Part shown: positions 16,710 to 24,539 of the stretch, piece after piece | Position numbering within the stretch: position 1 is the first letter of the stretch | Layout: every line of letters starts with the position of its first letter | Assembly: GCF_030270585.1 (NCBI RefSeq) | Contig: NZ_BSYI01000052.1 | Span: 1 to 37,098 of the forward strand | DNA from: Paralimibaculum aggregatum | GTDB taxonomy: Bacteria; Pseudomonadota; Alphaproteobacteria; Rhodobacterales; Rhodobacteraceae | Direction: 5' to 3' | Length of the DNA: 37,098 bases | Notes under the pieces: model-generated | The model's database searches: none | What the model was told of the DNA's origin: nothing | Seen by the model: only the letters and a program-made list of their open reading frames with translations | Program-made: the position numbers and the translations under genes

Positions 16710-16872
16710 CTGGGTGTCCCGTCGTTCAGGAAGGGGGTTGGTGAGCGTGGCGTCCCGCGGTCCGGGGCGGCGGCCCCGGCGGCGTGTCTGTGGTGGCAGG
16801 GATCCGGCCGAGCGGGCGGAGCATCCTTTGCAGCGCCCTAGCGGTGATCTGTGTAGGTGGCGTCATGGTTCG

Positions 16873-16893
16873 GTGGCAGTTTCGTGACGAAAC
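16873..16893 (-). promoter_or_regulatory. Pho-box-like site overlapping a 15-base palindrome
   Basis: On the minus strand, 16890 to 16873 reads TCGTCACGAAACTGCCAC, matching 13 of 18 positions of a consensus PhoB box (CTGTCATAAAACTGTCAC), including the 11-base spacing of the two half-sites. It lies upstream of the nucleotidase gene in the right orientation. The same place holds a perfect palindrome GTTTCGT-G-ACGAAAC (16879-16893), which could instead be the operator of another regulator. The two readings cannot be separated by sequence alone. I see nothing else clear in the rest of the gap at 16710-16923. Confidence 0.4.
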
Positions 16894-16923
16894 CGCGCGC
16901 AGGGGCGCAGACCGCCGCCGGGC

Positions 16924-17748
16924 TCACTTGATCCCGGCCCGCAGGAAGGCCTGGACGAACTGCCGCTGGAACACCAGGAACAGCACCACCAGCGGCGCCG
17001 CGGTCATCACGGTGGCGGCCGAGATCACCGCGATGTCCACCCCGTTCTCCGGGGCCGCGAAGATCGAGAGCCCGACGGTGAGCGGCCGCGTGCCCTCGGT
17101 GTTGGTGACGATCAGCGGCCAGAGGAAGTTGTTCCAGTGCGTCGAGATCGAGACCAGCGCATAGGCGAGATAGGTCGGCCGCGCCGCCGGCACATAGACC
17201 CGCCAGAGCACCCCCAGCAGCGAGCAGCCCTCGACCCGCGCGGCCTCGTCGAGCTCCTTCGGCACCGACCGGAAGGTCTGGCGCATCAGGAAGATGCCGA
17301 AGGCCGAGGCCATGTAGGGCGCGCCGATGCCGAGGAGCGTGTCGAGCAGCCCCAGCCGCGCCGCGACGCGGTAGTTCTCGACGATCAGCACCTCGGGCAG
17401 GATGAAGAGCTGCAGCAGCACTAGCAGGAACACCGTGTCCTTGCCGCGGAACGCGACCTGCGCGAAGGCGAAGCCGGCCAGCGTGGTCAGCACCAGCTGG
17501 CCGGCCAGCACGAGGCTGACCAGCAGGAAGCTGTTGAGCAGGTAGGTGAGCCAGGGCGCGCCGGCCCAGGCGGTGCGGAAATTGGCCAGCGTCCAGGGCG
17601 CGCCGAGATCGAAGCTGGCCGCGTCCGAGGCGTTGTGGAACGCGGCCCAGAGGGCGAAGACCAGCGGCGAGATCCAGAGCAGCGCAACCAGGATCGCCAG
17701 CATGGCCTCGGCATGGTTGCGGGATGGCTGCGGCATCGCCCGGCTCAT
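16924..17748 (-). CDS. ugpE: sugar/glycerol-phosphate-type ABC permease (UgpE-like)
   Basis: This 274-residue permease is the last gene of the minus-strand UgpCBAE-like operon. The start is ATG 17748, overlapping the stop of the preceding permease by ATGA; the frame is open further upstream but lies inside that permease. Six hydrophobic segments are visible, and the EAA loop reads DEAARVEGCSLLGVLWRVYVP. It ends with an AFLRAGIK tail like MalG/UgpE relatives. The ugp name rests on the binding protein and gene order, not on the permease alone. Confidence 0.85.
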   Translation of the reverse strand: MSRAMPQPSRNHAEAMLAILVALLWISPLVFALWAAFHNASDAASFDLGAPWTLANFRTAWAGAPWLTYLLNSFLLVSLVLAGQLVLTTLAGFAFAQVAFRGKDTVFLLVLLQLFILPEVLIVENYRVAARLGLLDTLLGIGAPYMASAFGIFLMRQTFRSVPKELDEAARVEGCSLLGVLWRVYVPAARPTYLAYALVSISTHWNNFLWPLIVTNTEGTRPLTVGLSIFAAPENGVDIAVISAATVMTAAPLVVLFLVFQRQFVQAFLRAGIK

Positions 17749-18638
17749 CGGTAATGCGTCCTGCGGTCGATCACGAGGAACTGCAGCGCCGCCAGCGTGC
17801 CGAGGCCGGCCAGCACCAGCACGGTCATCGCCGCCGCGGCCGGGCGGTCGAAGAAGGCGAAGGCGTTCTCCCACACGTAGTAGAGGATCAGCTTGGAGGC
17901 GTCGGACGGCCCGCCCCTGGTCAGGATGAAGAGGTGGTCGATCAGCTTCACCGAGTTGATCATGGCGTTCACGAGGATGAACAGCGTGGTCGGCATCAGC
18001 AGCGGCAGCACCACCCGGCGGGTATAGGTCCAGCGGCCCGCGCCCTCGATGGCGGCGGCCTCGCGCAGGTCCGGCGGGATGGTCTGCAGCGCCGCGAGAT
18101 AAAAGATCATGAAGAAGCCCGCCTCCTTCCAGACCGTCACCGCCGAGACCGCCCAGAGCGCCGTCTCCGGCTGGCCGAGCCAGTTCACGCTTGCCGCGCC
18201 GAACAGCCCGCCGATGCGGTCGAGCACGCCGAAGCCCGGCGTGTAGAAGAACAGCCAGAGATTGGCCGCGGCGATCATCGGCAGCACGGTGGGGGTGAAA
18301 TAGGCGGTGCGCACGAAGCTGCGCGCCGGGATCCGCGCATCCGCCCAGAGCGCCATGACCAGCGCCAGCGCGATCGAGAGCGGGATGGTCACCCCGGCAT
18401 AGAGCAGGTTGTTGGTCGCCACCAGCCAGAAGGTCGGGTCGTCGAACAGCCGCCCGTAGTTCTCCAGCCCGATGAACTCGGCGGGCCGGCGCCGGGTGCC
18501 GCGGGAGAACAGGCTGGCCCAGAGCGTCGCCGCCGAGGGGTAGAAGGCGAAGGCGGTCAGCATCACCAGCGAGGGCGCCAGCAGCAGCCAGCCATGGATC
18601 GCCCGGCGGCGGCGTTGCAGCGTGAAGGCATCGGCCAT
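17745..18638 (-). CDS. ugpA: sugar/glycerol-phosphate-type ABC permease (UgpA-like)
   Basis: This 297-residue permease of the MalF/UgpA type has an N-terminal basic stretch (LQRRRRAIHG), then a first helix LLLAPSLVMLTAFAFYP typical of the family, and an EAA loop EAAAIEGAGRWTYTRRVVLP. ATG 18638 is preferred over GTG 18644 because the GAGG ribosome-binding site is then about six bases away, while it directly abuts the GTG. It overlaps the next permease by ATGA and follows the binding-protein gene after a GC-rich hairpin. Confidence 0.87.
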   Translation of the reverse strand: MADAFTLQRRRRAIHGWLLLAPSLVMLTAFAFYPSAATLWASLFSRGTRRRPAEFIGLENYGRLFDDPTFWLVATNNLLYAGVTIPLSIALALVMALWADARIPARSFVRTAYFTPTVLPMIAAANLWLFFYTPGFGVLDRIGGLFGAASVNWLGQPETALWAVSAVTVWKEAGFFMIFYLAALQTIPPDLREAAAIEGAGRWTYTRRVVLPLLMPTTLFILVNAMINSVKLIDHLFILTRGGPSDASKLILYYVWENAFAFFDRPAAAAMTVLVLAGLGTLAALQFLVIDRRTHYR

Positions 18639-18660
18639 GGGCACCTCGCGGGGTGGGGGA

Positions 18661-18679
18661 GGGCGCCAGGCCGGCGCCC
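18661..18679 (-). other. GC-rich hairpin between binding-protein and permease genes
   Basis: Perfect seven-base arms GGGCGCC (18661-18667) and GGCGCCC (18673-18679) with a five-base loop lie between the UgpB-like and UgpA-like genes and have no U-tract. Such structures often protect the upstream binding-protein mRNA or attenuate read-through, giving more binding protein than permease. This role is inferred from position. Confidence 0.5.
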
Positions 18680-18696
18680 GCCCCGGGATCGGCGGA

Positions 18697-19959
18697 TCAG
18701 CGATAGGCGGCGAGCAGGCGCTCGGCGGCGGCCTGCGCCTCGGCCAGCGCCTCGGCCGGGGTCTTGCTGCCGGTCAGCGCCGCCTGGATGGCGTTGTTCA
18801 GCCCCTCGCGCACCCGCGCCGTCTCGAAGGTGGAGAACTCGGCGACCGCGTGCTCGAGCTGGTCGCGCGCCACCAGCGCCGGCGGGAACTCGGCGGTGTA
18901 GGCGGTCAGCGCCTCGGTCTCGTAGGCAGCGGGCGAGACGCCCATGTAGCCGGTGGCGATCGACCAGCGCGCGGCCTGCTCGGGCGCGGTCATGAACATG
19001 ATGAAGGCGAGCGCGGCGCGGCGCTCCGCCTCGGTGGCCTCCTTGAAGATGTAGAAGTTGCCGCCGCCGGTGGGCGAGCCGAGGCGCACATTGCCCGGCA
19101 GCATGGCGACGCCGAAGTCGAACCCGGCGCTGTTCCGCACCGCGGTCAGGTTGCCGGTGGAGTGCCACATCATCGCCGTCTCGCCCTCGAGGAAGGCCTG
19201 GCGCAGCGTGCCCCACTCGACGGTGCCCTCCGGCATCACGCCGTAGACGGTGGAGAGCGCGCGCCAGAAGTCGAGCGCCTCGATCACCGCGGGGTCGTCG
19301 AAACGGGTGGTCAGCCCGTCATCCGACATCAGCTCCCGGCCGTTCTGGATCGCCAGCGCCTGGAACATCCAGTAGGGGTAGCCGGTGGAGGGGATCATGA
19401 TGCCGTAATGCTCGTCGGTGGTGAGCTTCTCGCCCATCTCCACGAGCTCGTCCCAGGTGGTCGGCGGCGCCTCGGGGTCGAGCCCGGCGGCGCGGAACAT
19501 GTCCTTGTTGTAGTAGGCGACGATGGTCGAGCGCTGGAACGGCACGCCCCAGACCTGGCCCTCGACCTGCCCGTTGGCCATCAGCGCGGGGTAGAAGCCG
19601 GCGAGCCATTCGGCCTCGGCCTCGCCCTCGATCACCGCGTCGAAGGGCACGATGAGATCCTGCTCGATCAGGTCGTAGGCATCGATCGAGAACATCACCG
19701 AGAGCTGCGCCGGCTCGCCCGATTCGAGCGCCGCGAGCGCCTTGATCCGGGTGTCGTCGTAGTTGCCGGCATAGATCGCGTTGACCGAGATCTCCGGGTT
19801 GGCGGCCTCGAAATCGGCGACCATGGCATCGACCACCCTGGTGAGCGGTCCGCCCACGGCGATCGGGTAATACATGGTCAGCTCGGTCTCGGCGGCGGCC
19901 GGGCCGGCAAGCGCCGCGGTGGCGGCGAGCATGGCGGCGGCAGGGATTGCGATGCGCAT
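18697..19959 (-). CDS. ugpB: ABC substrate-binding protein (UgpB-like)
   Basis: This 420-residue periplasmic binding protein has a Sec signal peptide (roughly residues 1-23, ending GPAAAET). Features shared with UgpB, the sn-glycerol-3-phosphate binding protein, include AGNYDDTRIKAL, VPFQRSTIVAYYNKD, AGLDPEAPPTTWDEL and GYMGVSPAAYE. It lies between the ATPase and the permeases and, with the GlpR-like regulator of the operon, supports glycerol-3-phosphate or a glycerophosphodiester as ligand. No glpD, glpK or ugpQ gene is seen here, so another polyol or sugar remains possible. Confidence 0.85.
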   Translation of the reverse strand: MRIAIPAAAMLAATAALAGPAAAETELTMYYPIAVGGPLTRVVDAMVADFEAANPEISVNAIYAGNYDDTRIKALAALESGEPAQLSVMFSIDAYDLIEQDLIVPFDAVIEGEAEAEWLAGFYPALMANGQVEGQVWGVPFQRSTIVAYYNKDMFRAAGLDPEAPPTTWDELVEMGEKLTTDEHYGIMIPSTGYPYWMFQALAIQNGRELMSDDGLTTRFDDPAVIEALDFWRALSTVYGVMPEGTVEWGTLRQAFLEGETAMMWHSTGNLTAVRNSAGFDFGVAMLPGNVRLGSPTGGGNFYIFKEATEAERRAALAFIMFMTAPEQAARWSIATGYMGVSPAAYETEALTAYTAEFPPALVARDQLEHAVAEFSTFETARVREGLNNAIQAALTGSKTPAEALAEAQAAAERLLAAYR

Positions 19960-19971
19960 GGCTGTTCTTTC

Positions 19972-21162
19972 TCAGAGGTTTGACTGTTGGGGTTCAGGCG
20001 GTTGCGGTGACGGTGCCTTGCGGCCGTCGCGGGGCCCGGTCTGGCGATCCTGCGCCCCGCGATCCTGCTGCGGGCCCCGTTCGGCTCGGCCCGTGAGGGC
20101 GTCGAAGAGGACCCGGTCGTCCTCGGGCAGGCAGAGCCCGATCTCGGTGCCCGGCGCGAGGCCGGCGGCGCCCGCGACCGACGCGACCAGCCCGCGCGCG
20201 GCGGCGTGCTCGATCACCACCCGGCTGCCGGCGCCGAGGAACTCGACATCGACCACCCGGCCGGTGAGATCGCCGGCGCCCGGCGCGGCGAGGCGCAGCT
20301 TCTCCGGCCGGATGCCGACCACGCGGCCGGGCATGCCGAGCGCCGCGCCCTGCACCATCGCCATCGGCGGCTCGCCCACGAACTCGGCGGCGAAGATGCT
20401 GACCGGGGCGGCATAGAGCGCGGCCGGCGGCGCGATCTGCTCGACCCGCCCGGCGCGCATCAGCACCACGATGTCGGAGAGCGACATCGCCTCGGTCTGG
20501 TCATGGGTGACATAGACCACGGTGAGCCCGAGCCGGCGCTGCAGCGCCTTGATGTCGCGCCGCACCGAATGGCGCAGCTTGGCGTCGAGGTTCGACAGCG
20601 GCTCGTCCATCAGGCAGAGCGGGTGGCCCGAGACCACGGCGCGGGCGAGCGCGACGCGCTGGCGCTGGCCACCGGAGAGCTCGGCGGGGCGGCGGCGCTC
20701 CAGCCCCTCGAGCCCGAGCATCGCCACTGCCTCGGCGAGCCTGGCCGCCCGCTCGGCCCGCGGCGCCCGGCGCACCCGCATGCCGAAGAGGATGTTCTCG
20801 GCCACGCTGAGATGCGGGAACAGGGCGTAGGACTGGAACACCATCGAGAGCCCGCGCGCCGCCGCCGGCGCATGGGTCATGTCGCGCCCGTCGATGCGGA
20901 TGCTGCCGGCCTGCGGCGTCTCCAGCCCGGCGAGCAGGCGCAGCAGGGTGGACTTGCCGCAGCCCGAGGGGCCGAGGATCGAGACGAAGCCGCCGCGCGG
21001 GATGGCGAGCGAGACATCCGCCACCCCGCCGGCGCCGTTCCACTGCCGGGTGAGCCCGGCAGCCTCGACGAAGGGGGCATCCACCGGCAGATCCGCGGGC
21101 GCATCCCCGGGCGTGGACGTGGGCGCGGGCGCGGTTCCGGGCGCGGGCTGGGGCTCAGGCAT
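19972..21162 (-). CDS. ugpC: ABC transporter ATP-binding protein (UgpC/MalK type)
   Basis: This 396-residue ATPase energises the UgpB/A/E-like importer. It has Walker A GPSGCGKST, Q-loop VFQSYALFPHLS, signature LSGGQRQR, Walker B CLMDEPLSNLD and H-loop YVTHDQTEA. A C-terminal TOBE/MalK-type domain occupies about the last 130 residues. The start ATG 21162 overlaps the end of the upstream DeoR gene by 8 bases, indicating a regulator-led operon. The first 30 or so residues are a Pro/Ala/Asp-rich extension not usual for the family; no clear internal start removes it. Confidence 0.9.
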   Translation of the reverse strand: MPEPQPAPGTAPAPTSTPGDAPADLPVDAPFVEAAGLTRQWNGAGGVADVSLAIPRGGFVSILGPSGCGKSTLLRLLAGLETPQAGSIRIDGRDMTHAPAAARGLSMVFQSYALFPHLSVAENILFGMRVRRAPRAERAARLAEAVAMLGLEGLERRRPAELSGGQRQRVALARAVVSGHPLCLMDEPLSNLDAKLRHSVRRDIKALQRRLGLTVVYVTHDQTEAMSLSDIVVLMRAGRVEQIAPPAALYAAPVSIFAAEFVGEPPMAMVQGAALGMPGRVVGIRPEKLRLAAPGAGDLTGRVVDVEFLGAGSRVVIEHAAARGLVASVAGAAGLAPGTEIGLCLPEDDRVLFDALTGRAERGPQQDRGAQDRQTGPRDGRKAPSPQPPEPQQSNL

Positions 21163-21931
21163 CGGCCGTCTCCCCGGCCAGCACCAGCCGCCCGGCGAAG
21201 CCCTCGAGCAGCGCGGCGAAGGGCGGCGGGGGCAGGCGGTCGAGCACCGCGAGCCCGGCATCGCAGAGCCGCCCGCCGAGCGCCGGGGCATGCCGGCCGA
21301 ACTTGCTGTGATCGGCCACCAGCACCGCGCGGCGGCTGTTCTGCCGGATGCGCTCGCGGATCCGCACCTCGGCCTCGTGGAAGTCGAGCAGGGTGCCGTC
21401 GCGCTCGATGCCGCCGACGCCATAGATGCCGAAATCCGCGCGATAGGCGCCGAAGAGATCCGCCGCCTCGGGGCCGATCAGGTCGCGGTCGGGCAGGCGC
21501 AGCTCGCCGCCGGGCAGGATCACCCGCGCGCCCGGGCTCTCGGCCAGCGCGGCGGCGGCATTGAGGTTGTTGGTGATCACCGTCAGCCCCGGCTTGCCGG
21601 CCAGCGCCGCGGCGACGATCGCCGGCGTGGTGCCGACCGAGAGGAACAGCGTCGCGCCGTCCGGCACGATCTCGGCGATCCGGCGGCCGATCGCATGCTT
21701 GGCGCGGGCGTTCATCGCCGCGCGGGTGCGGTAGGGCAGGTTGCGGTCGGGGTCGATGTATTCCGCCCCGCCATGCAGCCGGCGCAGCCGCGCATCGGCG
21801 CAGAGCGTGTTGATGTCGCGCCGCACGGTATGCGCCGAGACGCCGAGCGCGGCCGCCAGCGCGTCCACCGTGACCCGCCCGTCGCGCCGCGCGGCGTCGA
21901 GGATCAGCGATCTCCGGGTCGCCCCCGCCAT
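21155..21931 (-). CDS. DeoR-family transcriptional regulator (GlpR-like)
   Basis: This 258-residue regulator has an N-terminal DeoR helix-turn-helix (TVDALAAALGVSAHTVRRD, about residues 19-37) and a C-terminal sugar-phosphate sensing domain. GIYGVGGIERDGTLLDFHE and LVADHSKFGR are close to GlpR, the glycerol-3-phosphate responsive repressor. ATG 21931 is preferred, about seven bases from GGGGGAG; ATG 21937 only two codons upstream is possible. It leads the ABC operon and probably represses it and itself through the palindrome just upstream. Confidence 0.9.
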   Translation of the reverse strand: MAGATRRSLILDAARRDGRVTVDALAAALGVSAHTVRRDINTLCADARLRRLHGGAEYIDPDRNLPYRTRAAMNARAKHAIGRRIAEIVPDGATLFLSVGTTPAIVAAALAGKPGLTVITNNLNAAAALAESPGARVILPGGELRLPDRDLIGPEAADLFGAYRADFGIYGVGGIERDGTLLDFHEAEVRIRERIRQNSRRAVLVADHSKFGRHAPALGGRLCDAGLAVLDRLPPPPFAALLEGFAGRLVLAGETADA

Positions 21932-21960
21932 GCCCATGCTCCCCCTGCTGCGCTGCGCAG

Positions 21961-22009
21961 ATGAGCATGGTCGTGCGAAGGTTTCTTGAAGCTATGCTCA
22001 AATGAGCAT
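21961..22009. promoter_or_regulatory. palindromic operator upstream of the DeoR/ugp-like operon
   Basis: ATGCTCA-AA-TGAGCAT (21994-22009) is a palindrome with perfect seven-base arms. The half-site TGAGCAT recurs at 21962-21968, 41 bases away, close to four helical turns. It sits 30-80 bases ahead of the regulator start, as expected for autoregulation with looping or cooperative binding. The rest of the gap to 22082 holds a GC-rich hairpin (22023-22044, one wobble pair) without a U-tract, possibly ending the TAXI gene. Confidence 0.55.
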
Positions 22010-22082
22010 GACCATTGCGGCCGCCCTCGGGTCATCCCGGGGGCGCAGCCGCAGCGGCCGGGGGGCTGCCTGGGGGGCGGCC

Positions 22083-23084
22083 TCAGCCCGGGGTCTGGCC
22101 GGCGGGCTCGGCGGTCTCGATCCCCGTCTCGCGGAAATAGCGCAGCGCGCCGGCATGCAGCGGCGCCGAGAGCCCGTCGCGCGCCATCGCCGCCGGCTGC
22201 AGCGCGCCGAAGGCCGGATGCGCCCGGCGGAAGGTGTCGAGATTGTCGAACAGGGTGGCGACGATGGCATGCGCGGTGTCGTCGGCCAGCGCGGTGGTGG
22301 CGACCACGGTGGCGAGCACGCCGAAGGTCGTCACCGGTTCGGGATTGGCGGCATAGATCCCGCCGGGGATCTCGGTGATGCCGTAATAGGGCAGCTCGGC
22401 CACCATGGCCTCGATCTCCGGGCCGGCGACCTCGACCAGCCGCGCATCGCAGAGCCCGGTGGCCTGCGCGATCGAGGCGTTGGGATGGCCGACGGTGTAG
22501 ACGATCGCCTCGACCCGGGCATGGCAGAGCGCCAGCGAATGCTCTGCCGCGGTCAGCTCCTCGGCCAGCGCGAAGCTGTCGCGGGTCCAGCCCATGGCCT
22601 GCATCACCCGCTCCATGGTGCCGCGCTGGCCGGAGCCGGGATTGCCGATATTGACCTTGCGGCCGGCAAGCTCGGAGAAGCGCTCGATGCCGCTGTCGGC
22701 GCGGGCGACCACGGTGAAGGGCTCGCCATGCACCGAGAACAGCGCGCGCAGCTCGCCATCGGCGCCCTCCGCCGCGAACGGGCCGCTGCCGGCGACGGCG
22801 TGGTACTGCCAGTCGGACTGCACGACACCGAGATGCAGCGTGCCTTCGCGCAGCGCCCGCAGGTTGGAGATCGAGCCGGCGGTGTCCTCGACCCGGCAGG
22901 TCAGCCCCTCGACCGGCGCGGTGCGGGTCAGCAGCCGGCACAGCGCGCGGCCGACCTGGTAGTAGACCCCGGTGGTCGAGCCGGTGCCGATGACGATCTC
23001 GGTGGTCTCGGCGGCGGCGGGGGGCGGCGCGAGGCAGAGCGTGGCAGCGGCGGCGAGCGCGAGCAGGGGGCGCGTGCGGGGCAT
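22083..23084 (-). CDS. TAXI-family TRAP transporter solute-binding protein
   Basis: This 333-residue periplasmic receptor has a Sec signal peptide (residues 1 to about 25, ending PPPAAAE). The family signature IGTGSTTGVYYQVGRALC follows at once, with LGVVQSDWQY, VNIGNPGSGQRGTMERVM and HPNASIAQAT further on, all typical of TAXI proteins. The start follows a good GGAAGGAGA site. These receptors work with a fused 4TM-12TM TRAP permease, often for glutamate or other carboxylates. No such permease is present within this window, so the gene is an orphan here. Confidence 0.93.
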   Translation of the reverse strand: MPRTRPLLALAAAATLCLAPPPAAAETTEIVIGTGSTTGVYYQVGRALCRLLTRTAPVEGLTCRVEDTAGSISNLRALREGTLHLGVVQSDWQYHAVAGSGPFAAEGADGELRALFSVHGEPFTVVARADSGIERFSELAGRKVNIGNPGSGQRGTMERVMQAMGWTRDSFALAEELTAAEHSLALCHARVEAIVYTVGHPNASIAQATGLCDARLVEVAGPEIEAMVAELPYYGITEIPGGIYAANPEPVTTFGVLATVVATTALADDTAHAIVATLFDNLDTFRRAHPAFGALQPAAMARDGLSAPLHAGALRYFRETGIETAEPAGQTPG

Positions 23085-23960
23085 GGCAGGTCTCCTTCCG
23101 GGGGCGCGCGCTCCGGTTCCCGGTATCCCAGCGGCGGAGGATCGCCGCGCCGGCGCGCCCGTTTCCTCTCCGCACCGATCCTAGCACGGATCGCGCGCCG
23201 GCGGGACTGGGAGGCAGGGCGCAAGCAGGACGGCAAAAAGATGGGCGGCAAGAAGTCTGCCGCCCCAGTTCGATTGATCGGAAATCCCGCCACCGGGCCG
23301 CTAACGCATGGACCGGCGGCGCCCAGGTCCGCTACGGATCAGGTCGGGCGGCTACGCCAGTGCGCGCAGACGTGCTCGACACGGCCAAAGCGGACACGCG
23401 TGTAGGCATTCACCCACACGTCCTGCATGACCCTGTCCTCCCGAGTGGAGTGGGTTGAAATCGAGCGCAGGCGATGTCAGATTTCCTGTTGTGTAGGCAG
23501 TGCATCTGACGGGCGCCCGCGCCCGGTTGGTGCCGCTTGGGAGGCCGGTCAGCATCGCGCTGGTCGGCCTTTCCCGTTAGTGTCCCTGCAACGCCGAGCG
23601 GCTTTCGGAGCAGGGCTCAATCGGTCTGATCAAAATGACGCTCGCATGTTGGGCCGGTTCGCTGTCCGACCAAGCCGAAAATACTGTCGCGCCGGCCCCT
23701 AAGCAATCCCCGTCGGGTCAGGTTTTTGCCACGTCGTTGTGGATACTGGCTGCGGTGATGCGATTACGCTCGAGCTGGTCGGTGTGGGGCCGGTTCTTCG
23801 CACGATACTCGGAACGCGGGCGCAATCGATCAGTGATGGCGCGTCGGAACTTACAAACATGTAGGCACTTCATGCCACGATGGATCGGCGCGCCGCTTTC
23901 TGCATCCTGTGTGGGAGCCGGGCGCCCCGCGGGGTGATTCCCCCGGCGGAAGGGGACGGG
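23085..23960. other. 876-base gap without a recognisable gene, lower GC
   Basis: No frame here shows the G/C third-position pattern of the flanking genes, and from about 23220 to 23900 the GC content falls visibly. Short ORFs in both directions match nothing I know. Structures present are CGATCC/GGATCG arms (23176-23193), an imperfect hairpin followed by TTT (23542-23572), and the octamer TGTAGGCA at about 23401, 23492 and 23862. The minus strand from 23880 to 23718 could read a basic peptide (RPRSEYRAKNRPHTDQLERN), possibly a decayed gene remnant. The promoter for the MetV-like gene should lie in the right-hand part. Confidence 0.5.
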
Positions 23961-24539
23961 ATGTACAGGGTGCGGCTCTTCGCGAACCGCCATGCGCGCA
24001 GCTTCGAGTGGCTCTACCAACGGCTCGAGGCGGTGATGGTGGCGCTCGACCCGCTGTTCGCGAAGATCGGCTATGGCCGGGTGGAGGCCCCGGTGGCGCT
24101 GGTCGAGCGCGGCGTGAAAGGGCTGCTCTTCGACTGCCGGATGTGCGGGCAATGCGTGCTCTCCTCCACCGGCATGTCCTGCCCGATGAACTGCCCGAAG
24201 GAGCTGCGCAACGGCCCCTGCGGCGGCGTGCGGCCGGGCGGCTATTGCGAGGTGAAGCCCTGGATGCGCTGCGTCTGGGTGCTGGCCTGGGAGGGCGCGG
24301 CGCGGATGCAGGGGGGCGACAAGATCCGCGAAGTGCTGCCGCCGGTGGATCGCAGCCTGAAGGGCTCCTCGGCATGGCTGCGGGTCAGCCGCGAGAAGGC
24401 GGCGCAGCTGCGCGAGGCCCGCGAGGCGGCGCGCACCGCGCTGGCCCGGGCCTTCCCCGGGGCGCGCGCGAACGAGCCCTCCGCCGCGCCGCTGGCGGAC
24501 GAGCCGGCGGCGGCGACCGGGCGGGAGACCCGCCGATGA
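23961..24539 (+). CDS. methylenetetrahydrofolate reductase C-terminal-domain protein (MetV-like)
   Basis: This 192-residue Cys-rich protein belongs to the MTHFR C-terminal domain family. Eight cysteines lie at residues 59, 62, 65, 74, 78, 87, 96 and 104 in the pattern CRMCGQC, SCPMNC, GPCGG, YCEV, RCVW, suited to metal or Fe-S cluster binding. Related proteins (MetV) form a complex with MetF in acetogens. The C-terminal part is Ala/Glu/Arg-rich and low-complexity. ATG 23961 follows GGAAGGGGA. It overlaps the MetF-like gene by ATGA, so the two products probably act as one complex in one-carbon metabolism. Confidence 0.88.
   Translation: MYRVRLFANRHARSFEWLYQRLEAVMVALDPLFAKIGYGRVEAPVALVERGVKGLLFDCRMCGQCVLSSTGMSCPMNCPKELRNGPCGGVRPGGYCEVKPWMRCVWVLAWEGAARMQGGDKIREVLPPVDRSLKGSSAWLRVSREKAAQLREAREAARTALARAFPGARANEPSAAPLADEPAAATGRETRR

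Noticed and set aside
15174-16841. 555-residue plus-strand frame
   Set aside because: It is the mirror of the nucleotidase gene, which has clear catalytic motifs; the plus-strand protein is repetitive Gly/Val/Asp-rich sequence without motifs.
23542-23572. Possible tRNA or classical terminator
   Set aside because: The stem has an internal mismatch and only three T residues follow; no cloverleaf or TTC-arm can be drawn. It is mentioned within the gap entry only.
23427-23937. Two overlapping plus-strand ORFs in the long gap (91 and 100 residues)
   Set aside because: Codon third positions do not follow the genome pattern, there is no good ribosome-binding site and no family resemblance.
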